This document shows, piece by piece, positions 41,048-51,800 of a DNA stretch of 64,000 nt. Source of the stretch: Salegentibacter mishustinae. Its GTDB lineage: Bacteria > Bacteroidota > Bacteroidia > Flavobacteriales > Flavobacteriaceae. The notes under the pieces were generated by a model, which saw only the letters and a program-made list of their open reading frames with translations, made no database searches and was not told the DNA's origin. The translations under genes and the position numbers were made by a program. How positions within the stretch are numbered: position 1 is the first letter of the stretch; the number at the start of each line of letters is the position of its first letter. The stretch lies in the NCBI RefSeq assembly GCF_002900095.1, contig NZ_LLKN01000002.1:868001-932000 (forward strand), given 5' to 3'.

Positions 41048-43879
41048 CTAATGCGCTTCTAGCCAGTTATTGCCTTCTCCTAATTCTACATCTAAAGGAA
41101 CTTCCAGTTTGTAAGCGTTTTCCATTTCAAACTGAATCATTTTCTTTACTTCTTCAACTTCGTCTTTGTGGGCATCAAAAACCAATTCATCATGCACCTG
41201 AAGTAACATTTTGGTTTTGAATTTTCCTTCCGTAAGTTTTCGGTAAATATTTATCATTGCCAGTTTTATAATATCTGCAGCGCTACCCTGTATTGGTGCA
41301 TTAACCGCGTTCCTTTCTGCAGCGCCACGCACTACAGCATTTTGTGAATTGATATCTTTTAAATACCGCCTTCTGCCTAAAATGGTTTGTACATAACCGT
41401 TCTCCCTGGCAAAAGCTACCTGGTCTGCAATATATCCGGTCAATTTAGGATAGGTTTTATAATAGGTATCAATAAGTTCTTTTGCTTCGGCACGAGATAA
41501 ATTGGTTTGATTGCTTAATCCGAAAGCCGAAACACCATAAATAATTCCAAAATTTACAGTTTTAGCGTTGCTTCTTTGCTCGCGGGTTACTTCATCTATA
41601 TTTACATTAAAAACCTGGGCGGCGGTAGAAGCGTGAATATCTTTGCCTTCTTTAAAGGCTTTAATCATATTATCTTCTTCGCTAAGTGCGGCGATAATTC
41701 GCAATTCAATTTGAGAATAATCGGCAGCGAGTAGAATATGATTTTCATCTCGTGGAACAAAAGCTTTTCTAACCTGGCGACCACGCTCGGTTCTTATCGG
41801 TATATTTTGAAGGTTAGGATTGTTGGAACTCAATCTTCCTGTAGCTGCAATAGTTTGCACATAATCGGTATGAATTCTGCCGGTAGCTTTCTGCACCTGA
41901 TTTGGTAAAGAATCTACATAAGTATTTTGGAGTTTTACCAAAGCACGATACATTAATACATCTTCTACGATTTTATGCTCTTTGACTAAAACCGAGAGTA
42001 CATCTTCGCTGGTTGAATATTGGCCTGTTTTGGTCTTTTTTGGTTTCTTAACCAACTCCATTTTTTCAAAAAGGATAATTCCTAATTGTTTTGGAGAGCT
42101 AATTTTAAATTCTTCCCCGGCTTCTTTATAAATATTTTGTTCCAGTTCTTTAATATCACTATCTAAAGCATCAGAAAGGGATTTAAGGAAATTCTCATCT
42201 AATTTTATGCCTTCCAGTTCCATTGCGGCTAGCACTCTAACTAGCGGAATTTCAATTTTATCAAAAAGCTTTCGGGTTTCTGCTTCTTTTAATTCCTGTT
42301 CAAAGAATTTTTTAAGCTGTAGGGTGATGTCGGCATCTTCTACACCATATTCGGTCTGTGCTTCAACAGGAACATCTCGCATCGACTTTTGATTCTTTCC
42401 TTTTTTTCCTATTAATTCTGAAATAGGTTGCGGCGTATAATTGAGGTAAGTTTCGGCAAGCACGTCCATATTATGACGCATATCTGGATTGATCAGGTAA
42501 TGCGCGATCATGGTATCGAAAAGCTTTCCTCTTATTTCAATATTATATTTAGCTAAAACCTTGATATCATATTTAAGGTTTTGCCCAATTTTTTCAATTT
42601 TTTCGTCTTCAAAAAACGGTCGCAACTCCTCAATAAGTTCCTGTGCTTTTTCGCGTTCTTCGGGGAAAGGCAGGTAAAAACCTTTGCCTGGTTCCCAGGA
42701 AAAAGCAATGCCCACCAGCTCTGCTTCCAGCGCATTTAAACTTGTGGTTTCAGTATCCAGGCAAACGCTGTTTTGTTTCATTAAATTCTGAAGAAACATT
42801 TGCCTGGCCATTTTAGTATTCAGGCTTTGGTATACGTGAGCAGTATCTTTTAAAGATTTTCTTCCGCCAGAACTGGCTTCAATTTTATCTGAATCGTCTC
42901 CTGAAAACAATGAAAACTGTCCTTCTCCGGCAGTTTTTGAAACTTTTTTGGCTGAAGGAGAATTGCTAACCTGGGTTTGTTGTTGATCTTCTTCTCCGCT
43001 AAATAATTTTATAAATTGATCTTTAAGTCTTCTGAATTCAAGCTCATCAAAGATCTCCTGAACTTTATCTGAATCGGGTTGAGAAAGTTCATAATCTTCA
43101 GCGTGAAATTTCACATCGCAATCGGTAAGAATAGCTGCCAGTTTTTTAGAAAGAATTCCCTGTTCGGCGTGACTTTCAACTTTTTCTTTCATCTTTCCTT
43201 TCAGCTGGTCGGTATTGGCTAGCAGCTCTTCCATACTTCCAAATTGCTTCAGGAATTTTTTGGCGGTTTTCTCGCCTACCCCGGGAAGTCCAGGGATATT
43301 ATCTACCGCATCGCCCATCATTCCAAGGAAATCTATTACCTGCTCGGGACGTTCAACTTCAAATTTCTTTTGAACTTCGGGGATACCCCAAATTTCGATT
43401 CCGTTACCCATTCTCGCCGGGCGGTACATAAAAATATTTTCGGTTACCAGTTGGGCAAAATCCTTATCTGGCGTTACCATAAAAACCTGGTAATTTTCTT
43501 TCTCGGCTTGTTGGGCAAGAGTTCCAATAATATCATCGGCTTCCATTCCGGCTAATTCCACTACAGGAATATGCATGGCTTTTAAAATATCCTGGATAAT
43601 AGGAATCGCGTCCTTTATAGGCTCTGGTGTAGCATCGCGGTTAGCTTTGTACTCTGCGAACATTTCGGTTCTAACCTGGCTGCCTTCTTTATCAAAGCAA
43701 ACGGCAAGATGATCTGGTTTTTCCCGCCTAATTACATCGAAAAGAGAATTCATAAAACCCATTATCGCTGAAGTATCAAAACCTTTAGAATTAATCCTCG
43801 GGTTTTTAATAAAGGCATAATAACCTCTAAAAATCAGGGCATAAGCATCAACAAGAAACAGGCGTTTTTGAGCAGACAT
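41048..43879 (-). CDS. polA: DNA polymerase I
   Basis: The protein has 943 residues with all three domains. The 5' nuclease is at about 1-290 ('FLVDAYALIFRGYYAF', 'GMEADDIIGTLA', 'GDAVDNIPGLPGVGEKTA'). The 3'-5' exonuclease retains its acidic residues ('VCLDTETTSLNALEAELVGIAFSW'), unlike the many PolA proteins in which it is dead. The polymerase domain has 'LLAADYSQIELRIIA', 'NAKTVNFGIIYGVSAFGL' and 'QVHDELVFDA'. It fills gaps and removes primers in repair and lagging-strand synthesis. It has its own -7 box. Confidence 0.97.
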   Translation of the reverse strand: MSAQKRLFLVDAYALIFRGYYAFIKNPRINSKGFDTSAIMGFMNSLFDVIRREKPDHLAVCFDKEGSQVRTEMFAEYKANRDATPEPIKDAIPIIQDILKAMHIPVVELAGMEADDIIGTLAQQAEKENYQVFMVTPDKDFAQLVTENIFMYRPARMGNGIEIWGIPEVQKKFEVERPEQVIDFLGMMGDAVDNIPGLPGVGEKTAKKFLKQFGSMEELLANTDQLKGKMKEKVESHAEQGILSKKLAAILTDCDVKFHAEDYELSQPDSDKVQEIFDELEFRRLKDQFIKLFSGEEDQQQTQVSNSPSAKKVSKTAGEGQFSLFSGDDSDKIEASSGGRKSLKDTAHVYQSLNTKMARQMFLQNLMKQNSVCLDTETTSLNALEAELVGIAFSWEPGKGFYLPFPEEREKAQELIEELRPFFEDEKIEKIGQNLKYDIKVLAKYNIEIRGKLFDTMIAHYLINPDMRHNMDVLAETYLNYTPQPISELIGKKGKNQKSMRDVPVEAQTEYGVEDADITLQLKKFFEQELKEAETRKLFDKIEIPLVRVLAAMELEGIKLDENFLKSLSDALDSDIKELEQNIYKEAGEEFKISSPKQLGIILFEKMELVKKPKKTKTGQYSTSEDVLSVLVKEHKIVEDVLMYRALVKLQNTYVDSLPNQVQKATGRIHTDYVQTIAATGRLSSNNPNLQNIPIRTERGRQVRKAFVPRDENHILLAADYSQIELRIIAALSEEDNMIKAFKEGKDIHASTAAQVFNVNIDEVTREQRSNAKTVNFGIIYGVSAFGLSNQTNLSRAEAKELIDTYYKTYPKLTGYIADQVAFARENGYVQTILGRRRYLKDINSQNAVVRGAAERNAVNAPIQGSAADIIKLAMINIYRKLTEGKFKTKMLLQVHDELVFDAHKDEVEEVKKMIQFEMENAYKLEVPLDVELGEGNNWLEAH

Positions 43880-43919
43880 ATATTTTGGAATATTATTTTT
43901 TCTGAATATCCCAAAACTA

Positions 43920-43927
43920 CAAAGATA
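43920..43927 (-). promoter_or_regulatory. -7 box of polA
   Basis: TATCTTTG on the minus strand, 40 bases before the polA ATG, fits TAnnTTTG. Confidence 0.5.
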
Positions 43928-43988
43928 TTATCATACAGGCTTTAGGCCGCACTAAAAACTTACGGATTAAAACCGGAGAAATATTTAA

Positions 43989-45302
43989 TTATGCAACCAC
44001 AACTTTTCTTCTCTTATTGCTAAATGCGTAATAAAAAATGTAAGCGTAACAAGCCATTACTAAAATTAGGGCTATGTTGAAATTGAAAGAGTCGGTTAAG
44101 TAACCGTAAGCCGGTGGAATTATAGCGCCACCCACAATCATGGTACATAATACTCCAGATCCCTGAGCTTTATCGTCACCAAGCCCGTCTAAAGCAAGGC
44201 TGAAAATTGTAGGAAACATTATTGAATTAAATAATCCAACTCCTATTATAGTCCACATGGCGGCTAGACCAACCGAGAAATTGGAAATAAGAATCATTCC
44301 AATTGCTCCCAGAGCGAAAATGCTTAAGATTTTTGCAGGATTAAATATAGAAGTAAGGTAAGAACCAATAAATCTTCCAATCATGGCTCCCGTCCAATAG
44401 AAAGTCACAAAAACTCCCACTACCGCCATATCACTGGAAGACGAAACACCGGTGCTTAAGATCCATTCAGCAATTGTGCGCATAAAAGAAGTTTCTCTTA
44501 CCGTGGCGGCAAGGTCCAGGCTTAAAAAGTAATTTACCATATAGCTCCCCAGGGAAACTTCGGCACCTACATAGCAAAATAGGGCAATGGAACCCAGTAT
44601 AAGGTTTCTGTTCTTTAAGACTTTGCGGTAATCGTTGGAGGCTTCTTTATCGCCAACTTTTGGAAGTTTTACGAAGAAGAACACAAGGGCAATTACCCCA
44701 ATAAAAGCTGCAATTCCTAAAAATGGAGTTTGTACTGCGGCAGCCTCAGCAACCAAATAACTTTTTTGAGCGGCAGCATCCAGTGCTTCTATTTCAGCCG
44801 TAGTTTTTACTTTATCCTGAAGAATAAAAAGTGCTCCAAGAGCAGGGGCGATGGCAGTTCCCAGTGAGTTGAAAGCCTGGGATAGATTCAGTCTACTGGA
44901 AGCGGTTCTTTCGGGGCCCAGGATAGTAACATAAGGGTTAGCGGCAACCTGAAGAATAGTAATTCCGGCAGCAAGTGTGAAATAACCCAACATAAAAATA
45001 CCGAAGACACGATAAGAAGCAGCGGGATAAAATAATAAACAGCCTATTGCCATTGTGCTAAGGCCCAGGATAATTCCTCTTTTATATCCAATTTTTGATA
45101 AAATGTATCCTGCTGGAATGGAAAGTAAAAAATAAGCGCCAAAAAACGCGAATTGTACCATTCCGGCCTGAAAATAAGAAAGTGTAAAAACTTCTCTAAG
45201 TCTCGGGATTAGCGAGTCTACAAGAACGGTGATAAATCCCCAAAGAAAAAAAAGTATAGTTACAAATATAAACGCGGTACGGTAAGATTTTTTTTGTTCC
45301 AT
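43989..45302 (-). CDS. Sugar permease, FHS family (FucP/NagP-like MFS)
   Basis: The protein has 437 residues and 12 predicted membrane helices. 'FFLWGFITVLVDSLIPRLREVFTLSYFQAGMVQFAFFGAYF' is the start of the fucose-galactose-glucose:H+ symporter group, which includes FucP and the N-acetylglucosamine permease NagP. 'VAANPYVTILGPERTASSRLNLSQAFNSLGTA' is another FHS signature. The start codon directly follows the glycosylasparaginase stop (45303), so they form a two-gene operon. Import of GlcNAc or a glycan fragment is a likely job. Confidence 0.9.
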   Translation of the reverse strand: MEQKKSYRTAFIFVTILFFLWGFITVLVDSLIPRLREVFTLSYFQAGMVQFAFFGAYFLLSIPAGYILSKIGYKRGIILGLSTMAIGCLLFYPAASYRVFGIFMLGYFTLAAGITILQVAANPYVTILGPERTASSRLNLSQAFNSLGTAIAPALGALFILQDKVKTTAEIEALDAAAQKSYLVAEAAAVQTPFLGIAAFIGVIALVFFFVKLPKVGDKEASNDYRKVLKNRNLILGSIALFCYVGAEVSLGSYMVNYFLSLDLAATVRETSFMRTIAEWILSTGVSSSSDMAVVGVFVTFYWTGAMIGRFIGSYLTSIFNPAKILSIFALGAIGMILISNFSVGLAAMWTIIGVGLFNSIMFPTIFSLALDGLGDDKAQGSGVLCTMIVGGAIIPPAYGYLTDSFNFNIALILVMACYAYIFYYAFSNKRRKVVVA

Positions 45303-46274
45303 TTATAGATAAGATTGGCTAGGAGTATTGGTGTTTTGGTTGTCCTGATATTTTACAAAGGTAAAACCTTTGTGGAGGCAAAAAGAACCTATTTCTCCAT
45401 TTTTTGCCAAAGCTAAGAAAGCTACCTGGAAATCTTTATAATTGGAGTTCTGTTTAACAATTCGCTCCACGGCAATTTCACAGGCTTCCTGAGCGCTTTT
45501 ACCCTGGCGCATTAATTCTACGATAAGGAAACTGCCTACACTTTTCATAATTGCTTCCCCCATTCCGGTAGCTACGGCGCCTCCAATCTCATTGTCAAGA
45601 TAAAGGCCGGCACCAATAATAGGAGAATCCCCAACCCGGCCATTCATTTTATATGCCAGGCCAGATGTAGTACACGCACCGGCAATATCGCCTTTTTCGT
45701 CAAGGCAAAGCATTCCTATGGTATCGTGATTCTCAATATTGATAATTGGTTTATATTCTTTTTTCTCCAGCCATTTTTTCCAGTTTTCTTCAGATTCTTT
45801 TGTCAGTAAATTTTTCCGCTGAAATCCCTGCTGAATAGCAAACTGTAAAGCACCTTCTCCCGCTAGCATAACATGCGGAGTTTCTTCCATAACCTTCCTG
45901 GCTACCGAAACCGGATGCTCAATTTTTTTTAAATAAACCACGCTGCCACAGTCTCCCGAGGGCGACATTATGCAGGCATCTAAAGTAACGTTGCCATCCC
46001 TGTCTGGTGCGCCGCCATTTCCTACGGTAGTATTTTTAAGATTGGCCTCCTCAACTCTTACCCCTTGTTCGGCCGCATCTAAGGCTGAAGCTCCTTTGTA
46101 AAGAAGCTCGCCGGCAGTTTTGCTGGCTTCGTGAAAATTCCAGGTAGCAATGCAAATAGGAGTGGGTTTTTCCTGTTTTTTAAAGGTGGCAGCATTTAAA
46201 TTATGGGTAACCGGAAAGAGGCTAAGGCTGGCGCCAGAAATCCCAGCAGCTTTTATAAAATTTCTTCGTTTCAT
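45303..46274 (-). CDS. Tat-exported N4-(beta-N-acetylglucosaminyl)-L-asparaginase
   Basis: From ATG 46274 the protein has 323 residues. A Tat signal (MKRRNFIKAAGISGASLSL) is followed by a glycosylasparaginase of the Ntn-hydrolase class. Self-cleavage should occur between D184 and T185 in 'ENHDTIGM', freeing Thr185 as nucleophile; 'RVGDSPIIGAGLYLDNEIGGAVATGMGE' is the substrate pocket. It cuts the GlcNAc-Asn bond left after glycoprotein breakdown, in the periplasm. An upstream ATG at 46334 adds 20 residues before the Tat motif and is less likely. The FHS permease gene follows at once. Confidence 0.93.
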   Translation of the reverse strand: MKRRNFIKAAGISGASLSLFPVTHNLNAATFKKQEKPTPICIATWNFHEASKTAGELLYKGASALDAAEQGVRVEEANLKNTTVGNGGAPDRDGNVTLDACIMSPSGDCGSVVYLKKIEHPVSVARKVMEETPHVMLAGEGALQFAIQQGFQRKNLLTKESEENWKKWLEKKEYKPIINIENHDTIGMLCLDEKGDIAGACTTSGLAYKMNGRVGDSPIIGAGLYLDNEIGGAVATGMGEAIMKSVGSFLIVELMRQGKSAQEACEIAVERIVKQNSNYKDFQVAFLALAKNGEIGSFCLHKGFTFVKYQDNQNTNTPSQSYL

Positions 46275-46477
46275 CACTAGTTTGATTATAATTGAAAAGC
46301 CCTGAAAAATACTTCTTATTGAGGGTATAGTCAAATTTTATAGCTAAACAACATTTCTGGCACTATTTAGGTTCAAATCAATTTAGGGTTTTGGCTTGTG
46401 ACAGGCGTTAAATTAAACCTAAACCAAATTTATAAAGTGATGATTAAAAGTATATTCGCAAAAATTTAGGATTGCTC

Positions 46478-47704
46478 ATGCGTTGGATAATTTTTATAGT
46501 TTTTTTCTTATTAATCGAGATTTATGCCTACCAGGCATTAAAAACCATAACCCGAAATTACTGGGTGGTAATCCTGTATTTTGTGGTTACCCTTGCGGTA
46601 TTTGCTAACTTTCTTTATCAATGGTTAACACCGGTAGAAGGGAGCGTACTCACGGGGGCACGAGGCTATGCTTTCGGGTTTTTACTTTCGGTATTGCTTT
46701 TTAAACTTATCCTGACTTTAATAATGTTCGGGGAAGATATTTTTAGATTGGGTGCCGGTGGATTTGAGAAATTATTTTCTGTAAAAGGAGAATTTTCAAT
46801 GCCATCCAGGAGAAAATTTTTGAGTCAGTTGGCCATGGGGATCGCTGCCATTCCACTAGCTTCGGTTTTATATGGAATGTACCAGGGCAGGTATAATTTT
46901 AGGGTGCTTAATTACACCCTTTATTTTGATGATCTGCCAGAAGCTTTTGATGGGTACCGGCTAGCGCAAATTAGCGACATTCATAGTGGAAGTTTTGATA
47001 ATAAAAAAAAGATAAAATACGGGGTAGATCTTCTTAATGAACAGGAAACCGATATGGTGGTTTTTACCGGGGATTTGGTAAATAACGAAGCTTCAGAAAT
47101 GGAACCATGGAAAGAATTGTTTGGGCAAATAAAGGCTAAAGACGGTGTTTATTCTATTCTTGGAAATCACGATTACGGAGATTATAAAAGCTGGAGCTCT
47201 CCCGAAGCAAAAAAGCAAAACTTAGACACCTTAAAAGATACTCACGCTAAAATGGGATGGAAACTTTTGCTAAATGAGCATAAACTTATTGAGCGAAACG
47301 GAGAAAAGATTGCTCTAGTAGGTGTCGAAAACTGGGGTGCCGGCGGATTCAAAAAAGAAGGTGATCTCGATAAAGCAGGAGCAGGATTGAGTGAAAAAGA
47401 TTTTAAAGTTTTATTGAGTCACGATCCTTCTTACTGGCAGGAAAAGATTAAAAAGGATAAAAATAATTATCATTTAACGCTTAGCGGGCATACCCACGGC
47501 ATGCAGTTTGGAATTGAGATTCCAGGCTGGTTCAAGTGGAGTCCTGTGCAGTATCGATACCAAAACTGGGCTGGAATATATGAGGAATTTGGTCGTTATA
47601 TTAATGTAAATCGCGGATTTGGTTATTTGGCTTTTCCCGGAAGAGTGGGAATTTGGCCAGAAATAAGTGTAATTGAACTCAAAAAAGGCCCAAAACCTGC
47701 ATAA
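46478..47704 (+). CDS. Membrane-anchored metallophosphoesterase
   Basis: From ATG 46478 the protein has 408 residues. Three to four N-terminal membrane helices (about 1-85) precede a calcineurin-like phosphoesterase domain with all metal motifs: 'AQISDIHSGSF', 'FTGDLVNN', 'LGNHDYGDYKSW' and 'LSGHTHGMQFG'. It resembles YkuE/YaeI-type enzymes, some of which act on lipid-linked phosphates. TTG at 46472 is an alternative start two codons earlier. It stands alone, 126 bases before a thioredoxin-like gene. Confidence 0.92.
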   Translation: MRWIIFIVFFLLIEIYAYQALKTITRNYWVVILYFVVTLAVFANFLYQWLTPVEGSVLTGARGYAFGFLLSVLLFKLILTLIMFGEDIFRLGAGGFEKLFSVKGEFSMPSRRKFLSQLAMGIAAIPLASVLYGMYQGRYNFRVLNYTLYFDDLPEAFDGYRLAQISDIHSGSFDNKKKIKYGVDLLNEQETDMVVFTGDLVNNEASEMEPWKELFGQIKAKDGVYSILGNHDYGDYKSWSSPEAKKQNLDTLKDTHAKMGWKLLLNEHKLIERNGEKIALVGVENWGAGGFKKEGDLDKAGAGLSEKDFKVLLSHDPSYWQEKIKKDKNNYHLTLSGHTHGMQFGIEIPGWFKWSPVQYRYQNWAGIYEEFGRYINVNRGFGYLAFPGRVGIWPEISVIELKKGPKPA

Positions 47705-47830
47705 TCTGAAGAATTTACTATATTTGAGTTAGTGATTTCTCCGGAAAATTAACCAGGTAAGTATAGAGATTATTAACCTCGTTTTAAAAAATGAAATTGA
47801 GGATAAAATTTAACTTAAAGAATAAGCTAC

Positions 47831-48127
47831 ATGTCAAAATTTGGTGAACTAATAGATCTCAATATTCCGGTGTTGTTGGATTTTTATACCGAATGGAACG
47901 AGGATTCGAAAGCTATGAACCCGGTGTTGCGGGAAGTTGCCGCTTCAATGGGTAACAAGGTAAAGGTGATAAAAATAGACGTAGATAAAAATTCCCAGCT
48001 TGCAGAAGCGCTTAGGGTAAAGACTTTACCTACTCTTATGATCTATAAATCTGGGGAGATGAAGTGGCGTCAAAGCGGTGAACAGGACGCTGCAACACTT
48101 GTAGGCATTCTTAAAGAATATGTTTAA
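47831..48127 (+). CDS. Thioredoxin-fold protein without active-site cysteines
   Basis: The protein has 98 residues and the full thioredoxin fold: 'PVLLDFYTEWNEDSKAMNPVLREVA', 'VKVIKIDVDKNSQLAEALRVKTLPTLMIYKSGE' with the cis-Pro loop. The WCGPC motif is W22-N23-E24-D25-S26, so no redox Cys remain and the protein has no Cys at all. It cannot reduce disulfides and may bind a protein partner instead. Its stop overlaps the convergent deacetylase gene by four bases. Confidence 0.9.
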   Translation: MSKFGELIDLNIPVLLDFYTEWNEDSKAMNPVLREVAASMGNKVKVIKIDVDKNSQLAEALRVKTLPTLMIYKSGEMKWRQSGEQDAATLVGILKEYV

Positions 48128-48792
48128 AGCGCTTTAAAATCAAAGCCTTTTTCAGCATAATAATCCAATACCTTTGGTAGCGCGAATTTTAAACTTTCTG
48201 AAGCTTTAATACTGTCGTGAAAAACAATAGTGCTTCCTGCTGAAGCATTTTTCAGCACATTCTCCAAACATTTATTTTTAGATATCCTGGAATCAAAATC
48301 CCCGCTAATAACGTCCCACATCACTATCGTATAATCCTGCTTTACAAGTTTTGCAGCCTCTGAGTTTTTGATCTTTCCGAAAGGGGGTCTAAAGAGTTTG
48401 GTTTTTTGAGGGCTAAATCTTTCAATTTCTTTTTCTGCCAAAAGCGTATTTTCAATATATTTTTCTTTGGAAGTTTTCCACCCATTTAAATGATTAAATG
48501 TGTGGTTACCTATCTTATGTTTTTCTTTTAATATTTGCTGAAAAACTCCAGGATTTTTTCTAATATTATCTCCTATACAAAAGAAAGTGGCTTTTGCGTT
48601 ATACTGTTTTAAAGTATCTAAAACCCAGGGTGTGATTTCAGGAATTGGGCCATCATCAAAGGTGAGATAAATGGATTTTTCGGCTTTAATTTTGGTGATT
48701 CTATTGGGGTAGAGTTTCTTTAGAACAAAAGGATATTTGATGAAAAACGGGTTCATATAGAATGGTAAATAGAACGATTGTTTAAAGTACAA
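48124..48792 (-). CDS. Polysaccharide deacetylase (NodB/CE4 type)
   Basis: The protein has 222 residues. NodB motifs are present in order: 'YLTFDDGPIPEITPWVLDTL' (metal Asp), 'KIGNHTFNHLNGW' (HxxxH metal ligands), 'FRPPFGK' and 'VMWDVISGDFD'. It removes acetyl groups from GlcNAc polymers or related glycans. There is a hydrophobic N-terminal stretch (1-18) that could anchor it. It is 70 bases downstream of the DUF2723 gene, behind a terminator. Confidence 0.92.
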   Translation of the reverse strand: MYFKQSFYLPFYMNPFFIKYPFVLKKLYPNRITKIKAEKSIYLTFDDGPIPEITPWVLDTLKQYNAKATFFCIGDNIRKNPGVFQQILKEKHKIGNHTFNHLNGWKTSKEKYIENTLLAEKEIERFSPQKTKLFRPPFGKIKNSEAAKLVKQDYTIVMWDVISGDFDSRISKNKCLENVLKNASAGSTIVFHDSIKASESLKFALPKVLDYYAEKGFDFKAL

Positions 48793-48803
48793 TTTTTAAC
48801 TAT

Positions 48804-48840
48804 AAAAAAACCTGTAAAGCGATATGGCTCTACAGGTTTG
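48804..48840 (-). terminator. Terminator of the DUF2723 gene
   Basis: AAACCTGTA and TACAGGTTT pair over nine bases around a 14-base loop, with seven T following on the minus strand. Confidence 0.8.
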
Positions 48841-48861
48841 TGTTTAAAATTGGAATAGCTC

Positions 48862-51800
48862 TTATTCCGAAGAATCTATTCTGAGTGAATTATTTCCTCC
48901 ATTTAATTCGGAATTCATTCCTTCTTCAATTAATGTTTCTTCTGGCTCTGCCGGAGTTATTTCTTCTTCCTCTCCATAAAAATGGCGAAACATTTCCAGG
49001 TGTTCATTAAACTCATCGGCTTTTTCTTCCAGCATTTCTTCATCCTGATGCACTACAAGTAAATCTATCAGGGCTCTATAGCGTTCAATATTAGATACAA
49101 TTTCGTTAAAGTAACGGTATTGTCTATCTATATCCCAGCTGCCGTAATAGGCTAAATTTTCTTTATAATGCGTGGCGATTTTTTCCCAGATCTCCCTGGC
49201 TTTTTCGGGTTCACCAACTTCATAATATCCGGTAACATAAGGCTCCAGTAAAGCGTAGTAATTATAATGTTCTACCGGCATATTCTCCATAGCAAGATCA
49301 AGTACTTTTTTTGCTCTCGTGGTATCTTGCTCGTTTAGCAGGTTTTCTACCAGCCTGGCCAGGTTACTCCTGTAGGTAATAGAATTTCTACGAGTTTCGG
49401 GGTCGTGGTAAATATCGTCTGATCCCATATTACCCCAATCCCAGTTCATCACAATATCATACATTTTATCTGTATTGATACGTCCCATATCGTAAGGATT
49501 TCTAGGATCTACCGGAGTTTTAATCGGCACTAATTTATAAGCAACTCCCTCTAGTTGAAGGTATTCTTTCATCCAGAGGTAATCTTCGTCTTTAAAGCTT
49601 CCGCCAGAGAAATAAATTGGCCTTTCCCAATTATTATTAGCAAGAATATCCAGCATCATCAGAGTGTTTTTGTAAATAACCTGGGTATCTAGATTAATAA
49701 CAATTTCATCTACAATTTGATCGGCAAAACGTTCATCTACAATTCCATTTTCCAAAACAGTTTCCTTATCAACCGGAATACTTACATTTTTTGTAGGGAA
49801 AGTATTTATCATCTGTCCGCTTTGTAACTCGGCCTGAGTTCTTGGATCATCATTCTGAATATAATTTAACCAGGTTTTAAGCGGAATGGTATCCTTAGTT
49901 ACTTCTTTCGCAAACACAGCGTCATTAACACCGTTGTAATCTTCATTTTCAAATTGTGAAGGGATTGGATCACTCTCAAATGCTTTTCGCTTCATTTGGT
50001 CTATGTACCAATCTGTAGCAAAAAGGCTGGTATTTACAATCCTTACGTCGGTGCGGTAGCGTTCAATTTGCTGCACATACCATAGCGCGAAAGTATCGTT
50101 ATCTCCTATGGTGAAGATTATACCGTTTTCATCTATAGAATCCAGGTACATTTTGGCCATAGTAAGGGTAGTATCTCTACCACTGCGGTCGTGATCGTCC
50201 CAATTTTCGGAAGCTAAAAGCACCGGCACCGCTAGTAGTGAAGCAGCAATTACAATTGGCGCCGCAAGCTTTGGTTTTAGGAATTTCTTGGCCCAATCAA
50301 AGAGGGCATAGGCTCCAAAACCAATCCAAATCGCAAAAACGTAGAAAGAACCTACTAAGGCATAATCACGCTCACGTGGCTCAAAAGGTCTTTCGTTAAG
50401 GTATATTTTTAGAGCGATTCCTGTGAAAAGGAAAAACACGAGTAATACCCAGAAGTTATTTTTATCTCGTTTAAACTGAAAAACGAGCCCAATTAAACCT
50501 AAAATTAACGGAAGAAAATAGTACGTATTTCTCGCTTTATTGTTCTTAACGTCACTTGGAAGGTTGTCCTGAGGGCCAACGTGCATCTCGTCTATAAAAT
50601 CGATACCGCTGATCCAGTTCCCGTTCATGTCGGTATATTTTCCCTGGTTGTCGTCCTGGCGTCCAACAAAATTCCACATAAAATAACGCCAGTACATATA
50701 ACCGATCTGGTATTCTAATAAATAGCCAATATTAGAAGCGAAAGATGGTTTTTCTACATTCAGGTAGTCCCCGAATTGGCGTAAGAAATTATGATAATCA
50801 CTATTGTCGAGTTCTCCCTGCGCATAACGGTTCTGAAATTCATTTACCGCACTAACCAGCCTTTCTTCTCCCTGGTATTCCTGTTTTATGGTAAAATCCA
50901 GCGGCCCGGTAAAATCCATATAATTTGCCGCGTGTTGCGAACTCCACATTCTTGGTAAGAAAGCTTTATGGGAATCATCCAGGTTTTGCCTGGCATTCTT
51001 ATAATCGTTTACAATAATATATTTTCCGGCCTCTTCGTCTTTTTCGTATTTGGGCTTGGCATCAGAGTAAGGATTGTCTTCATCTAAACCTGCATACATT
51101 TCAGAAAACTGCGGGCCGTAAAATAAATGTGTTTCCCCATATTGTTCCCGGTTGTAATAGGCTAGTAATTCACGAGCATTATCGGGACTGTTTTCATTAA
51201 TAACTGTAGGTGCATTAGATCTTATAGGAAGCATTACCCAACTTGAAAATCCAATTAGGATAAACAGGATACAAAGGAATAAGGTGTTTAGCTGAAAATA
51301 GTTTTTCTTTCGGGTATAATTAATTCCGAAGTAAAAGATGGCTACAATCACTAAAAGCGCGATTACGGTACCGGTGTTAAACGGTAGACCAAGCGAATTG
51401 GTAAAGAACAATTCTGAAGCGGCAAAGAAAGTAAGCGTGTAAGGCAGAAGTAGTTTAAAAATGAACATCAAAACTGCAACTACTACGATATTTGCTATAA
51501 TAAAATTCTTAACAGTAACCTTTTTATAATTTTTGAAGAAATATAAAAAGCCGATAGCCGGAATAGTAAGCAGTCCTAAAAAGTGGACTCCAAAAGATAA
51601 GCCTACCACTAATGAGATTAAAATTAGCCAGCGATTTCCACGAGGTTTAAACATATCGCGTTCCCATAGCAAACCTAAGTAGAAAAGAAGAGCCATAATG
51701 CAGGCCGCCATAGCATAAACTTCGGCCTCTACGGCACTGAACCAAAAACTATCAGTATAAGTGAATGCTAAAGATCCAACAAGAGCGCTACCTAAAACAG

